Shown here one piece after another: positions 14,792-24,020 of a DNA stretch of 39,662 nucleotides (the stretch's first letter is position 1; each line of letters starts with the position of its first letter). Position numbers and translations under genes: made by a program. This DNA comes from Gracilimonas sp. (GTDB taxonomy: Bacteria; Bacteroidota; Rhodothermia; Balneolales; Balneolaceae). Location: assembly GCA_022450045.1 (NCBI GenBank), contig JAKURD010000025.1:1-39662 (forward strand), in the 5' to 3' direction. The notes under the pieces are model-generated. The model saw nothing but the letters and a program-made list of their open reading frames with translations. It ran no database searches and was not told where the DNA came from.

Positions 14792-16060
14792 CTATGTTTT
14801 TTTCTTCTCTTTTTTGGCAGCGGGGAAGAGGATGTTGTTGAGGATCAACCGGTAACCGGGACTGCCGGGATGAAGTTCAAGGTCGGTGGGAGGGTCATTC
14901 ACACGATGGGTGTAATCTTCCGGATCATGCCCGGCATAATAGGTAAAGGTGCCGTTCCCGTAATTCCCATGCAAATATTTCACTTGTTCCCGTCCGGGAG
15001 ACTCTCCTAAGATCACTACGGATGACTTCACTTTGTCTTTTTGAAAAGCAGTGGTTTGTCCATAAAATCCACGGACACTGCTCACATGATTTTGTGTAAG
15101 CATGGTGGGAACCGGATCCCATTTAGCTGAAAATTCGAAAAGGGTGAAGAAGTCGAGTGATTGATCTACTTGGTTGAGGCTTTCAGGCACATCAATATCT
15201 GCGTGCTCATATTCTGCAGGATTTAATTTGATGGAGAAATCTTCGAATGCAAAAGTTTTGTTATAGTCTAATTTTTCCTGGGCATTGGGATCAGCAGGAT
15301 CTCCGTCAAACTGTTCGGGAGCAATATCAACGCCTTCGGCAGCCAGGGCAATGTCAAAGGTATCGGTACCGGAGCACATGGCAAATAAGAAGCCGCCTCT
15401 TCCTACATATTCTTTGATCGTCCGGGCAACAGCTTTTTTTTGTTCCGAAACAGAGGGATACCCAAGTTCTTCTGCCATAGCCTCCATTTGTTTTACCTGT
15501 GCAATGTACCAGGGCATATTGCGATAACTGGCCCAGAATTTTCCATATTGCCCGGTAAAATCTTCATGATGAAGATGGAGCCAGTCGTATTCATCGAGTT
15601 TCCCTTCCAAAACTTCAACATCCCAAATTTTATCATATTTAACTTCAGCATAGCTCAATGCAAGAGTTACGGCATCATCCCAGGGCAGAGCCTGATCTGG
15701 AGTGTAAACTGCGATCTTCGGGGCTTTTTCTAAATTAACCACGGAGGTGTTACTGCTGTTACTCTCCACCTCGGCTATAAGGCGCCGGGCTTCGGATGTG
15801 CTCAGGGTTTCAATACTTACGTTCCGCAACCTGCTTTTGCGAATGATGTCGTTTTCAACTTGTGCTAAAAAGCTTCCTCCCCGGTAATTCAACAGCCATT
15901 GTGCGTTGTATCCATCCGTGATATGATTGAACACAACTCCATAGGCTTTCAGGTGGTTTGTCTGCGAGCCATCCATAGAAATAAGCACGTGTTGCTGTGC
16001 TTGTATAGCTGCAAAAGGCATAATTAGAAAAAAGGCGACGATGTAAACTCTTTTGAACAT
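14792..16060 (-). CDS. Exported protein with amidotransferase-like fold, function unknown
   Basis: The 422-aa protein has an N-terminal signal peptide (cleavage near AIQAQ), so it is exported. Residues ~55-110 carry a short acidic/serine region, then an alpha/beta domain follows: KIAVYTPD, DYDWLHLHHEDF-like EYDWLHLHHEDF, and GGFLFAMCSGTDTF, where Cys lies in an elbow like that of class I glutamine amidotransferase/ThuA-type folds. The end TFTYYAGHDPEDYTHR and HPGSPGYRLILNNILF is strongly patterned. Homologues in Bacteroidota are, as I recall, often labelled 'asparagine synthetase B', but the sequence has no visible ATP-pyrophosphatase or N-terminal Cys amidotransferase features, so I would not transfer that name. 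It starts 1 base after the TPR gene stop, so it is co-transcribed with it. Confidence 0.72.
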   Translation of the reverse strand: MFKRVYIVAFFLIMPFAAIQAQQHVLISMDGSQTNHLKAYGVVFNHITDGYNAQWLLNYRGGSFLAQVENDIIRKSRLRNVSIETLSTSEARRLIAEVESNSSNTSVVNLEKAPKIAVYTPDQALPWDDAVTLALSYAEVKYDKIWDVEVLEGKLDEYDWLHLHHEDFTGQYGKFWASYRNMPWYIAQVKQMEAMAEELGYPSVSEQKKAVARTIKEYVGRGGFLFAMCSGTDTFDIALAAEGVDIAPEQFDGDPADPNAQEKLDYNKTFAFEDFSIKLNPAEYEHADIDVPESLNQVDQSLDFFTLFEFSAKWDPVPTMLTQNHVSSVRGFYGQTTAFQKDKVKSSVVILGESPGREQVKYLHGNYGNGTFTYYAGHDPEDYTHRVNDPPTDLELHPGSPGYRLILNNILFPAAKKEKKKT

Positions 16061-16061
16061 A

Positions 16062-17969
16062 TCAGGAATTTTGGGTTGCTAATTTAGTTAACCGTTCTCT
16101 TGCATAAGGAGCATAAAAACCCTGCGGATATTTCAGGATCAGTTCTTCATAAATTTCTCTTGCCGATGCAGATGTTTTTGAACCGATGCCACCGGAGTTG
16201 TTGTCAAAAGAGCAATCTTCTGAAGTTCTACATTCCTGAATAGCAACATCGATATTAACCTGTTCCGCCAGTTTGGCTTGTTCCCACATAAGTTTTTCCA
16301 TGATCGGGGTATTCGTATTGATGGCCAGAAAATTGCTAAGCTGAATTAGTTTTTGAGTATTTGAAATGTGTGTGGAGCGGACATAAAATAAAATGGCATC
16401 GTCCTTCATGGTATAAACATCCGGATCGTTTATCAACGCCAGGAATAATTGAGTACTTTCTTCAGAAGCTCCGTTATTGAATTTGAAAACGGCATCAGCA
16501 AACCGCTCTAAATTTTCACCGGTTGCATCTGCTGACTGACCTTCCTGCAGCCATAGCCGTAATTCAATAGCGTTATTGGCATAATAAGAGGTGTTATTTC
16601 GCCCGAGTGACTTAAGCTGAATGTTGGCGAACTCATAATCACCGGAGTAAAAATCGGTAAGGGCCAGGAAGTACCGGGATCTTTCTGCTATTTCACCGAT
16701 CTCAGCTTTTTTATTGGCCCGTGTTAAACTGATACGCGCCTGTGCATATTCTTTCTTAGAGAGATAGATTCGCCCCTCAATGTAGGAAGCCTCCGGAGTT
16801 TCGGCGGAACCGGGGATAGATTTCAGTTTTCTTAAAGCAGCTTCAGCTTTATCGAGATTGAAAACATGGTCGAGTGCTAATTCTGCTCGTTTCAGTTGCA
16901 CCCTTTCCATGCCGCTGTATCTATTGGTTTCTTTTTCAATAGAATCGAGCATAAAAGTGGCAAGCTGATATAAGCTGTCTTTTTGATCACTAAAATCAAG
17001 ATTGTAGTCATCGACATACTTAGCCCAGCTTGAGTAGGTGTTGGATAATTCTTCAAGCCCGCGCCATTTCACTTCTCCATATGCGTGGTCGGTATAATAG
17101 GTAAATGCTTCTTCAGCTAATTCAAATTCGTTATTCCGGATAAGCTGGCGCCCTAAATTAAATAAAGAGTAGTTAAATGAATTCGTACGATCCTCATATT
17201 CTTTGGCCGTAGCAAGAGCCCTTCGGTACAGTTTATTTTCCTGCAGTAACCAAACCTGAAGTTGATAAAAGGTTTGAAAAAGGGGATCTGAAACAGACAT
17301 TTCAGCCAGCTTGTCATTTAACTCAACAATGGTAATATCATAGAGAATAGGGTCATTATATCGGAGTAAACTTCTTTGAATAAATGAGATCTGCCCGGGG
17401 GAATCTTCCAGTAAAGCAAGCCATTCTTCAATGGCGAGTTCGTATTCGCCGGCTTGCATATAAGCATTGGCAATATCCCCAAAGAATATTCGATCGTTTT
17501 GAAACTGAATTCGAGCCTGCTTATATATGTTCACAGCAGACAAATATTCCCTTCGGGAGGTCATCACACGAGCAGTACTCATATATAATTGAAGATCATT
17601 CTGGTTTGCTTCGAGATTAGTTCTCCAGATTTTCAATGCCCGTTCTTCCTCACCTTTATAATGGTATAATTCCCCGGTTTTGATGGCTGCCTGACTTGCA
17701 AGGTCGTTGTTTTCAGCATATTGGCGGGTGATTTCAAGTGCTTCATCATATTGTTTGAGTTGAATATAGCAATCAATGAGGCGGTCAGCTATGGGGTAGA
17801 TCCCGGGATTATCCTCGTTCAGTTCCAGTAGTATGGGCAGGGCTTCTGCATACTCTTGCTGCTGCATCAATTGCACTGCCATCTGAAATTGACGACTGTT
17901 TTGCGCAAATGCGGCGCTGCTGAAGATCAGTAAGGTAAAAGCCCCAATAAGTAATTTTCTGAATTTCAT
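16062..17969 (-). CDS. Exported tetratricopeptide repeat protein
   Basis: The 635-aa protein starts with a signal peptide (MKFRKLLIGAFTLLIFSSAAFAQ) and then consists of helical hairpins of TPR type: EYAEALPILLEL, QYDEALEITRQY, EERALKIWRTNL, EYLSAVNIYKQA, EYELAIEEWLALL and others across residues ~25-480. The C-terminal ~60 residues include ASAREIYEELILKYPQGFYAPYARERL, a final TPR-like pair. TPR proteins are scaffolds for complexes in the cell envelope; the partner is unknown. It overlaps maf by 4 bases (ATGA-type) and its stop lies next to the start of the exported amidotransferase-like protein, indicating a three-gene operon. A functional link with that downstream protein is inferred from linkage only. 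Confidence 0.85.
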   Translation of the reverse strand: MKFRKLLIGAFTLLIFSSAAFAQNSRQFQMAVQLMQQQEYAEALPILLELNEDNPGIYPIADRLIDCYIQLKQYDEALEITRQYAENNDLASQAAIKTGELYHYKGEEERALKIWRTNLEANQNDLQLYMSTARVMTSRREYLSAVNIYKQARIQFQNDRIFFGDIANAYMQAGEYELAIEEWLALLEDSPGQISFIQRSLLRYNDPILYDITIVELNDKLAEMSVSDPLFQTFYQLQVWLLQENKLYRRALATAKEYEDRTNSFNYSLFNLGRQLIRNNEFELAEEAFTYYTDHAYGEVKWRGLEELSNTYSSWAKYVDDYNLDFSDQKDSLYQLATFMLDSIEKETNRYSGMERVQLKRAELALDHVFNLDKAEAALRKLKSIPGSAETPEASYIEGRIYLSKKEYAQARISLTRANKKAEIGEIAERSRYFLALTDFYSGDYEFANIQLKSLGRNNTSYYANNAIELRLWLQEGQSADATGENLERFADAVFKFNNGASEESTQLFLALINDPDVYTMKDDAILFYVRSTHISNTQKLIQLSNFLAINTNTPIMEKLMWEQAKLAEQVNIDVAIQECRTSEDCSFDNNSGGIGSKTSASAREIYEELILKYPQGFYAPYARERLTKLATQNS

Positions 17970-18571
17970 AGGTTATGAGGTATCAAGGTCATTTCGGGTG
18001 CAAATAATTTGAGTTCCCGGTAAAATCGATTAAGAGGAAAACCGACCACGTTATAGTAATCACCTTCAATTCTTTCTACAAACAAAGCTCCCAGGTCATC
18101 CTGAATGCCATACGCGCCCGCTTTGTCCATTGGATTTCCGGTTTCTATATAGTCATGAATATCCACTTCCCTTAACGCACTGAACGTTACTTTTGTTTGT
18201 TCATGAAAGGAGTTTCTGCTCACAATATGTCCTCTTTTATGACTTTTAACAAAAGCTACTCCTGTAAAAACAGAATGAGTGGAATTACTTAAAGAGGATA
18301 AGATTTCAAAAGCCTCATCCTTATCCTTAGGCTTGCCAATGATCTCATCCTTATGAACCACAACAGTATCAGCCCCGATAATAAAACTTTCAGGATGTGC
18401 GGTACTTACATCCTCAGCTTTTAGTAAGGCCAATTCTTCGACCAAAAGAGCAGGATCGGATTGCGAACTGATTTCTTTCGCGTTGCTTGGAAAGACCTTA
18501 AAAGAAAGGCCTATTTGTTCTAACAATTTCTTTCTTCTTGGACTTTGAGAAGCCAATACAACTCGGTTCAT
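17966..18571 (-). CDS. maf: Maf family nucleotide pyrophosphatase
   Basis: The 201-aa protein is a Maf-type nucleoside triphosphate pyrophosphatase (dTTP/UTP or modified nucleotide house-cleaning; linked to septum formation in Bacillus). Motifs visible: LASQSPRRKKLLEQIG (residues 6-21), the catalytic-site GADTVVVHKDEIIGKPKD (68-85) and the late signature GAYGIQDDLGALFVERIEGDYYNVVGFPL. It is the usual length. It is the first gene of an operon whose next member overlaps it by 4 bases, and it is divergent from the DUF3098 gene, so the 91-base gap should carry promoters in both directions. Confidence 0.94.
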   Translation of the reverse strand: MNRVVLASQSPRRKKLLEQIGLSFKVFPSNAKEISSQSDPALLVEELALLKAEDVSTAHPESFIIGADTVVVHKDEIIGKPKDKDEAFEILSSLSNSTHSVFTGVAFVKSHKRGHIVSRNSFHEQTKVTFSALREVDIHDYIETGNPMDKAGAYGIQDDLGALFVERIEGDYYNVVGFPLNRFYRELKLFAPEMTLIPHNL

Positions 18572-18588
18572 TCGTTAATTTTGTACTT

Positions 18589-18618
18589 TTGGGTTTAGCA
18601 GATAATTAAATAACTTTG
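18589..18618 (+). promoter_or_regulatory. Bacteroidota-type promoter for the DUF3098 cluster
   Basis: TTG at 18589-18591 and TAACTTTG at 18611-18618 match the -33 TTG and -7 TAnnTTTG elements with a 19-base spacer. The box lies 44 bases before the DUF3098 start. This is the best complete promoter in the window. Confidence 0.7.
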
Positions 18619-18662
18619 CGGAGCGTTTCAATCCAAATATCAGTAAAGGTAACTAAAAGAAC

Positions 18663-18911
18663 ATGGCAAAACGAAAGGGTAATACGGCGGAAAAACAACC
18701 TATGTTTTTTTCAGCCTATAATTATAAAATGATCGGGCTTGCTATATTTTTGATCTTTGCCGGATTTACCGCCATGTACCTTGAGAATGAAGTGAACGGC
18801 TTTATCTCTCTATTCATCTCTCCAATATCCATCATGGCCGGATATGTATTAGTGGTATTTGCTATCATGAAACATGACCGGGACGAAGAAACAGAACCAG
18901 CTTCCAGCTGA
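18663..18911 (+). CDS. DUF3098 small membrane protein
   Basis: The 82-aa protein has the DUF3098 layout: a polar N-terminus ending QPMFFSAYNYKM, a first membrane helix (GLAIFLIFAGFTAMYL), a short outside loop, a second helix (ISIMAGYVLVVFAIM) and a charged tail. The family is common in Bacteroidota and its function is unknown; in some species it lies near cell-division genes. It is the first gene after a good promoter and overlaps the next gene by 38 bases if that gene starts at 18874. Confidence 0.82.
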   Translation: MAKRKGNTAEKQPMFFSAYNYKMIGLAIFLIFAGFTAMYLENEVNGFISLFISPISIMAGYVLVVFAIMKHDRDEETEPASS

Positions 18912-19743
18912 TATTGTGCTTGACCGCTGGGTAAATATCTTTTTTACTTTAGCTCTTGTATTCATTTTCATATTGTCTGGAGATGCACAAGACCATCAAC
19001 GAATCCTGATCGGGATTGGCCTTGCTGCTATAGTTTGCACTGTTGCTTTCATTATAAACTGGCTTACCATTGACGGAGCTGTGTCTGCAGGTATTTTTGG
19101 AAGTATAGCGTATGGACTTGGGGGGCTTACGGGTGCTGCGATAGTTTTAGGTTTCTTCATTTCAGGTTCTGTTATTTCAGACCGCTACATTTCTAAAGAG
19201 GGTTTTTTGGAGAAAAGTTTCAGGAGGGATGGAAAGCAGGTTTGGTCAAATGGATTTTGGTTCACCCTATGGATCATCATTTGGTTTCTTTCAGGCAGTC
19301 ATGCTTTCATGATTGCGGCAGTTACGGCTGTTTCGGTCTCAACATCAGATACATGGGCCACAGAGATCGGGGAGAAACGTATAAAGGGTAAAACCCGTCT
19401 CATTACCACCTGGAAAAAAGTAACGCCCGGTACCGAAGGCGGAATTAGTTTTTGGGGAACGTTAGCGGCAATATTCGGTGCTTTTTTTATTGCGTTATTG
19501 TACTGGCTCTTCTCTCCTGTGAGCAGTTTAGCCGCTACAGGGATGATCTCCTTAATAGGATTTTCAGGTTGTATATTGGATTCTTACCTTGGCGCCCTAT
19601 TTCAAAATCAGGATTATGCATTCTCTTTCGGTTTATCTGATGGAAAAGAGAATGCATATGTAAGCAACAATTTTGTAAACTGGGCCTCCGCCGGAGCGGC
19701 CTCTTTAATAAGTTTGATTTTAACCCTAATTATTGGCGTATGA
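18874..19743 (+). CDS. DUF92 family integral membrane protein
   Basis: The 289-aa protein has seven or eight hydrophobic helices and belongs to the DUF92/TIGR00297 family, which includes the plant phytyl-phosphate kinase VTE6. Family landmarks are WLTIDGAVSAGIFGSIAYGLGG, the charged SVSTSDTWATEIG, RLITTWKKVTPGTEGGISFWG and GCILDSYLGALFQ, with SNNFVNWASA near the end. A role in prenol-phosphate or lipid-phosphate metabolism is inferred from the plant homologue only. The ATG at 18874 lies inside the DUF3098 gene; a GTG at 18916, just after that gene's stop, is an equally plausible start. The end overlaps the symporter start by 4 bases, so the three genes form one transcript. Confidence 0.83.
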   Translation: MTGTKKQNQLPADIVLDRWVNIFFTLALVFIFILSGDAQDHQRILIGIGLAAIVCTVAFIINWLTIDGAVSAGIFGSIAYGLGGLTGAAIVLGFFISGSVISDRYISKEGFLEKSFRRDGKQVWSNGFWFTLWIIIWFLSGSHAFMIAAVTAVSVSTSDTWATEIGEKRIKGKTRLITTWKKVTPGTEGGISFWGTLAAIFGAFFIALLYWLFSPVSSLAATGMISLIGFSGCILDSYLGALFQNQDYAFSFGLSDGKENAYVSNNFVNWASAGAASLISLILTLIIGV

Positions 19744-21041
19744 AATGGTATAAGAAGTTACACTGGCAAATTATAATCGGATTGGTACTTGGACTCATCT
19801 GGGGTTTGATAGCCAACTTTGTTGGGCTCAATGAATTTACTATTGATTATATAAAACCAATCGGCACCATTTTTATTAAGCTATTGGTACTAATCGCCGT
19901 TCCGCTGGTATTGGTCTCGTTAGTTACGGGTGTTACCAGCCTCAACGATACAACACAGCTCTCAAGAATGGGAGGTAAGACGGTAATAATTTATGCCATA
20001 ACCACTGTGTTTGCCATTAGTATTGGTTTGGCAACGGTAAATATTATGAAGCCGGGGAAATCGCTGCCAGTTGAAACCCGTGAACAACTTCAGACCACAT
20101 ACAGCGAGAATCTTGATGACCGAAGTGAAACAGCTAAGGAAGTTATGGAGCGCGGCCCGCTCGATTTCTTTGTGGATATTGTGCCCGAAAACTTTTTCAG
20201 TGCCGCATCTGATAATTCCAATATGCTTCAAGTGGTATTCGTAGCTATTTTGCTTGGAATAGGGATCATTCAGATAGGAGGCAGAAAAGCGGAGATCCTT
20301 ACTAATTTCTTCGATGCGTTCAATGATGTGATCATCCGTATTGTTGAGCTCATTATGCTTACAGCGCCATACGGTGTTTTTGCCCTCATGGCCTCCTTGC
20401 TTATAGACCTTGCAGGAGATGACCTCGGGAAAGCACTCGAGTTACTGTATGCATTAGGATGGTATTGCCTCGCGGTTTTGATCGGCTTGACGATTCACGT
20501 GTTTGTGGTATATGCCACTTTGTTTAAAGCCACAAGCAATATGAAGCTAACCACGTTTTTTAAGGCAATTCAACCGGCCATGTTACTTGGTTTCAGTACC
20601 AGTTCGAGCGCAGCTACCTTACCGGTTACCATGGAGCGGGTTGAAAAGAACTTGGGAGTGAAAGAAGAAGTTGCCAGCTTTGTACTCCCTATAGGAGCTA
20701 CGGTAAATATGGATGGGACCAGTCTTTATCAGGCAGTGGCTGCAGTATTTATTGCTCAGGCTTTGGGAATGGATCTTACATTGCTGCAACAGCTTACCAT
20801 TGTGATTACAGCCACAGCAGCGTCAATAGGGGCGGCAGGCGTACCGGGTGCAGGTATTATTATGTTGGTGATCGTCCTGGAGTCGGTACAGGTGCCTACG
20901 GCCGGTATAGCGCTGATACTTGGGGTTGACAGAATACTGGATATGTTCAGGACCATGGTAAATATAACCGGTGATGCGGCGGTGTCAGTGGCTGTGGCAT
21001 CCTCAGAGGGTATGTTAGGTGAGGCTCATCTTGATGATTAG
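19740..21041 (+). CDS. Dicarboxylate/amino acid:cation symporter
   Basis: The 433-aa protein is a member of the glutamate/dicarboxylate:H+/Na+ symporter family (GltP/GltT/DctA, DAACS). The re-entrant loop serine-rich motif GFSTSSSAATLPVTMERVE and the cation/substrate-binding GATVNMDGTSLYQ are intact, and the later loop AASIGAAGVPGAGIIML and helix-8 region (MFRTMVNITGDAAVSVAVA, with Asp and Arg/Thr binding positions) are present. It is inserted in the inner membrane and takes up aspartate, glutamate or C4-dicarboxylates; the exact substrate is not readable. Its length and helix pattern are complete. Translation is coupled by a 4-base overlap to the DUF92 gene. Confidence 0.93.
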   Translation: MKWYKKLHWQIIIGLVLGLIWGLIANFVGLNEFTIDYIKPIGTIFIKLLVLIAVPLVLVSLVTGVTSLNDTTQLSRMGGKTVIIYAITTVFAISIGLATVNIMKPGKSLPVETREQLQTTYSENLDDRSETAKEVMERGPLDFFVDIVPENFFSAASDNSNMLQVVFVAILLGIGIIQIGGRKAEILTNFFDAFNDVIIRIVELIMLTAPYGVFALMASLLIDLAGDDLGKALELLYALGWYCLAVLIGLTIHVFVVYATLFKATSNMKLTTFFKAIQPAMLLGFSTSSSAATLPVTMERVEKNLGVKEEVASFVLPIGATVNMDGTSLYQAVAAVFIAQALGMDLTLLQQLTIVITATAASIGAAGVPGAGIIMLVIVLESVQVPTAGIALILGVDRILDMFRTMVNITGDAAVSVAVASSEGMLGEAHLDD

Positions 21042-21128
21042 AATTTGGAAAATAAGGAAATTTTATATGCCTTTATGCTCGAAAATATGTTAATTGAGAT
21101 AAATACTATTAGTGTAACGTAGGTGCCT

Positions 21129-23942
21129 ATGGCTCAAAAGTTACTATCTAACAAACTTCAGCAAAAACTACATATCGGCCTTATTGTTTTATGCTCCTTT
21201 TTTGGGATGCAGGTTGAAGCTCAATCTGTATTGCTTCCGGGAGATGTAGTTATCGTATCTGCTAACGCTGATGCCCAATCTTTCGATTTTATTTCACTTA
21301 TCGATATTGAAAGAGGTACATCCGTTTATTTTTCAGATGGAAGATGGGATCGTTCCGAAAGTTTGTTAGATGGGAATGAACTTAAACTGATCTTCAATGA
21401 GTCAATTTCAGCAGGAGCAAATGTTCACATTAACAATGAAGATGATCCGCGTTTTTCGAAAAGTGGTGCGCTGAATTTTGAGGGAGACACGCATAGGATT
21501 TTTGTATATCAAAAAGAGGAAGCTGTTCATCGGTTTATATTTGGCATGGGATGGGGTAAAGGACATATTTGGAATACGGAAGCCCAATCCAGTGAGGGTT
21601 CTGATATCCCATTAAGCTTAAGAGAGAACCCCCATGCTTTGCTTAGCCTGGGGGAAGAACAGAATCAGCAATATTATCTAAGGAATGGAGCCAGCGGCAC
21701 CAGGAATATGCTGCTATCACTGGTTGGCGATCCTGAAAACTGGAGGGGAAACAACCAAAATTCATTTGCTAATTTCGGAACTTCATTCAATTTACTATCT
21801 CCTCCTGTCATTCAGTTTGATAAAAGTATTTCAGAGATCAATGAAGGAGATTCAACAGCTGTTTTAAATATAGCTGTCTATGAACATGATGGCTCACGTA
21901 TTTTTGTGGATGTAGAATTTGATTCACTGCGCAGTATTGTGGATAAGACCGATCTCAACAGGTTTAGTACCAAGAGAATCAATTTTACGGGATTGGTAGG
22001 AGACTTTACCTATGCGGTGGAAGTACCAATTTTAGATGATGAAGTATATGAAGGGCGTGAAACCGGTATTTTCGTGCTAAACAATCTTTCAGCCGGTAGT
22101 TATGGAGACTTTTTAACCCATAATCTGCTAATAGAAGACAATGAGCATCCCAAGATCATTATTTCAAGAGTTGCTAACAGTAATGAGAGATTAGGATTCG
22201 TAGAGATCCAAAACCAGGAAAATGGAGTAGTATCGTTGGAAGGCTGGATGCTTTCCGGTAACAACCTCACATATGAGTTTCCCGAAGATGCCGTTCTTTT
22301 GCCAAATGAAACGTTGAGATGGGTTGATGCTTCCGGTTTGGAATCAATTGATAAAGAGGATAAAGTTTTTAGTTCGGAATCAAGGAGAAGAATGCTGAAT
22401 AGGGATGGTGGAGTATTAACACTTCAGAATATTACGGGCAGAATTATTCATCAGGTAAGCTATTCGAAAGTCCGAAATACTGAAGGCAGAGAATCAAGGA
22501 GGGAAGATCTTGCTGTACGTGAGCTGGATCAAAATATACAGTCCGGCAATCTTTTAAATGAGATGAGTCAAAATATTACGGCCCTTAGAATTCAGAACTC
22601 GGGCTGGAAGTTTTTATCAGGGGGAAATGAGCTTAATACGGAATTTTCCGGAAAAGCATTTTATAGCTGGAATGAAGAAATACAACGTTTTAAGGCTCTT
22701 AGCGGTGTCCCTGCAAAGGAACAGGTGGTATTAGGCTTTTTTGATACAGAAGAAATGGAATCACTGAGTTCTTATGTTTCCTCGTCAAAAAATAAGAAGG
22801 CACCTGTTGAAGAACTTAGTTTTACGGTGTCAGCAACAGATATAAATAGAAATGAAACAATTGACGGAATTGAAGGATTGAACTTAGTTTTTAATGATCT
22901 TGACAGATCAATATCTGTTCCTGTTTTTCTTGGGTTGATAGAAAATGAATACCCCGAATTGCCGATCAGTGAGCATATTTATTCCGTCAGGCAAAATGCT
23001 TCGGGAGCAATAGAGTTCAAAAAACTGGAAGGGGAGGAGAGCATAGCACCGAAAGCACCTTTCTTAATCATGCTTGAATCCGAAACTCCGGCTACCTCCC
23101 TTACTTTGAATAAAAATGACTTTAAGGAGAATTTATCGGTTCGGGATGTACGTGCTGAAACAGACCGGGGGTTATTTGAGCTCACGCTTAAAACACCGTA
23201 TGAAGAGGAGGAAATGCAGCTCTATGTTACTGATGGAGCGAACACCGGGCGCAGCAAAGATCTTAATTCCTATCCTGAGTTGTATTTGCCTGATCAGCCA
23301 TACTTAAACTTTTCATTTAAGGCAGGAGAAGAATTTTATAACCAACTCACTCTTTTCTCAGGGATAGAGCGGCAAGTACAACTTCCAATTCACTTTAGCA
23401 GTTTTGAGGCCGGGAGCTTCACATTTTCCGTAACCAAATGGGAGCAAGTTCCTTCTGAGTGGGATATTATACTTATAGACCAAAAAACAAATAAAGAATA
23501 TAATTTACGGCGAAATTTCTCAGTAACAATAGAACATGATTTCACGGAAATGATAAGTTCCGGAGAAGAAGTAAACAGATTTTCAAAAACTCAATATAGA
23601 GACGATGAGCGATTTGCAGTGAAAATCTCTCCTTCAAAGATATCAGCTCAGCATGAAGAAGAATTAAATGATAAGCCACGCCAGGTTGAACTTCATCAAA
23701 ATTATCCCAATCCTTTCAACCCAGTTACGACCATCTCATTTTATCTGCCAAAGTCAGAAGAAGTACGGCTATCGGTTTTTAACATTGTAGGCCAGCCGGT
23801 GGCTGTTATAGTGGATGGTACACTTTCGGCAGGGCAACAACAGTTTGAGTGGGATGCTACTGACAAACCCAGTGGAATGTATATTTATCAATTGGAAGTA
23901 GGAAATAGTGTTATGACCCGAAAAATGACATTAGTCAAATAA
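21129..23942 (+). CDS. Large secreted protein with Calx-beta, lamin-tail-like and T9SS sorting domains
   Basis: The ~937-aa protein begins with a signal peptide (hydrophobic LHIGLIVLCSFFGMQ, cleavage near EAQS). Residues ~227-335 look like a Calx-beta domain (INEGDSTAVLNIAV and ILDDEVYEGRETGIFVL), and ~337-430 like a lamin-tail domain (FVEIQNQENGVVSLEGWML). The last ~85 residues are a type A C-terminal sorting domain (LHQNYPNPFNPVTTISFYLP through SGMYIYQLEVGNSVMTRKMTLVK), the signal used for type IX secretion or surface attachment in Bacteroidota. The middle is beta-rich without recognised repeats. A GTG six bases upstream (21123) is an alternative start; I prefer the ATG at 21129. It stands alone between the symporter and the aldo/keto reductase. 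An extracellular structural or adhesive role is inferred. Confidence 0.85.
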   Translation: MAQKLLSNKLQQKLHIGLIVLCSFFGMQVEAQSVLLPGDVVIVSANADAQSFDFISLIDIERGTSVYFSDGRWDRSESLLDGNELKLIFNESISAGANVHINNEDDPRFSKSGALNFEGDTHRIFVYQKEEAVHRFIFGMGWGKGHIWNTEAQSSEGSDIPLSLRENPHALLSLGEEQNQQYYLRNGASGTRNMLLSLVGDPENWRGNNQNSFANFGTSFNLLSPPVIQFDKSISEINEGDSTAVLNIAVYEHDGSRIFVDVEFDSLRSIVDKTDLNRFSTKRINFTGLVGDFTYAVEVPILDDEVYEGRETGIFVLNNLSAGSYGDFLTHNLLIEDNEHPKIIISRVANSNERLGFVEIQNQENGVVSLEGWMLSGNNLTYEFPEDAVLLPNETLRWVDASGLESIDKEDKVFSSESRRRMLNRDGGVLTLQNITGRIIHQVSYSKVRNTEGRESRREDLAVRELDQNIQSGNLLNEMSQNITALRIQNSGWKFLSGGNELNTEFSGKAFYSWNEEIQRFKALSGVPAKEQVVLGFFDTEEMESLSSYVSSSKNKKAPVEELSFTVSATDINRNETIDGIEGLNLVFNDLDRSISVPVFLGLIENEYPELPISEHIYSVRQNASGAIEFKKLEGEESIAPKAPFLIMLESETPATSLTLNKNDFKENLSVRDVRAETDRGLFELTLKTPYEEEEMQLYVTDGANTGRSKDLNSYPELYLPDQPYLNFSFKAGEEFYNQLTLFSGIERQVQLPIHFSSFEAGSFTFSVTKWEQVPSEWDIILIDQKTNKEYNLRRNFSVTIEHDFTEMISSGEEVNRFSKTQYRDDERFAVKISPSKISAQHEEELNDKPRQVELHQNYPNPFNPVTTISFYLPKSEEVRLSVFNIVGQPVAVIVDGTLSAGQQQFEWDATDKPSGMYIYQLEVGNSVMTRKMTLVK

Positions 23943-24020
23943 TGAACACATTTCGTGTGATATCAGTTATTTCAAATAGAAACCTATAAATTAAATAAAG
24001 GATACTACTCAATACCTATC

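Noticed and set aside
14792..16060. Asparagine synthetase B
   Set aside because: No ATP-pyrophosphatase loop or N-terminal catalytic cysteine is visible, and the protein is exported; the name seems a carried-over label.
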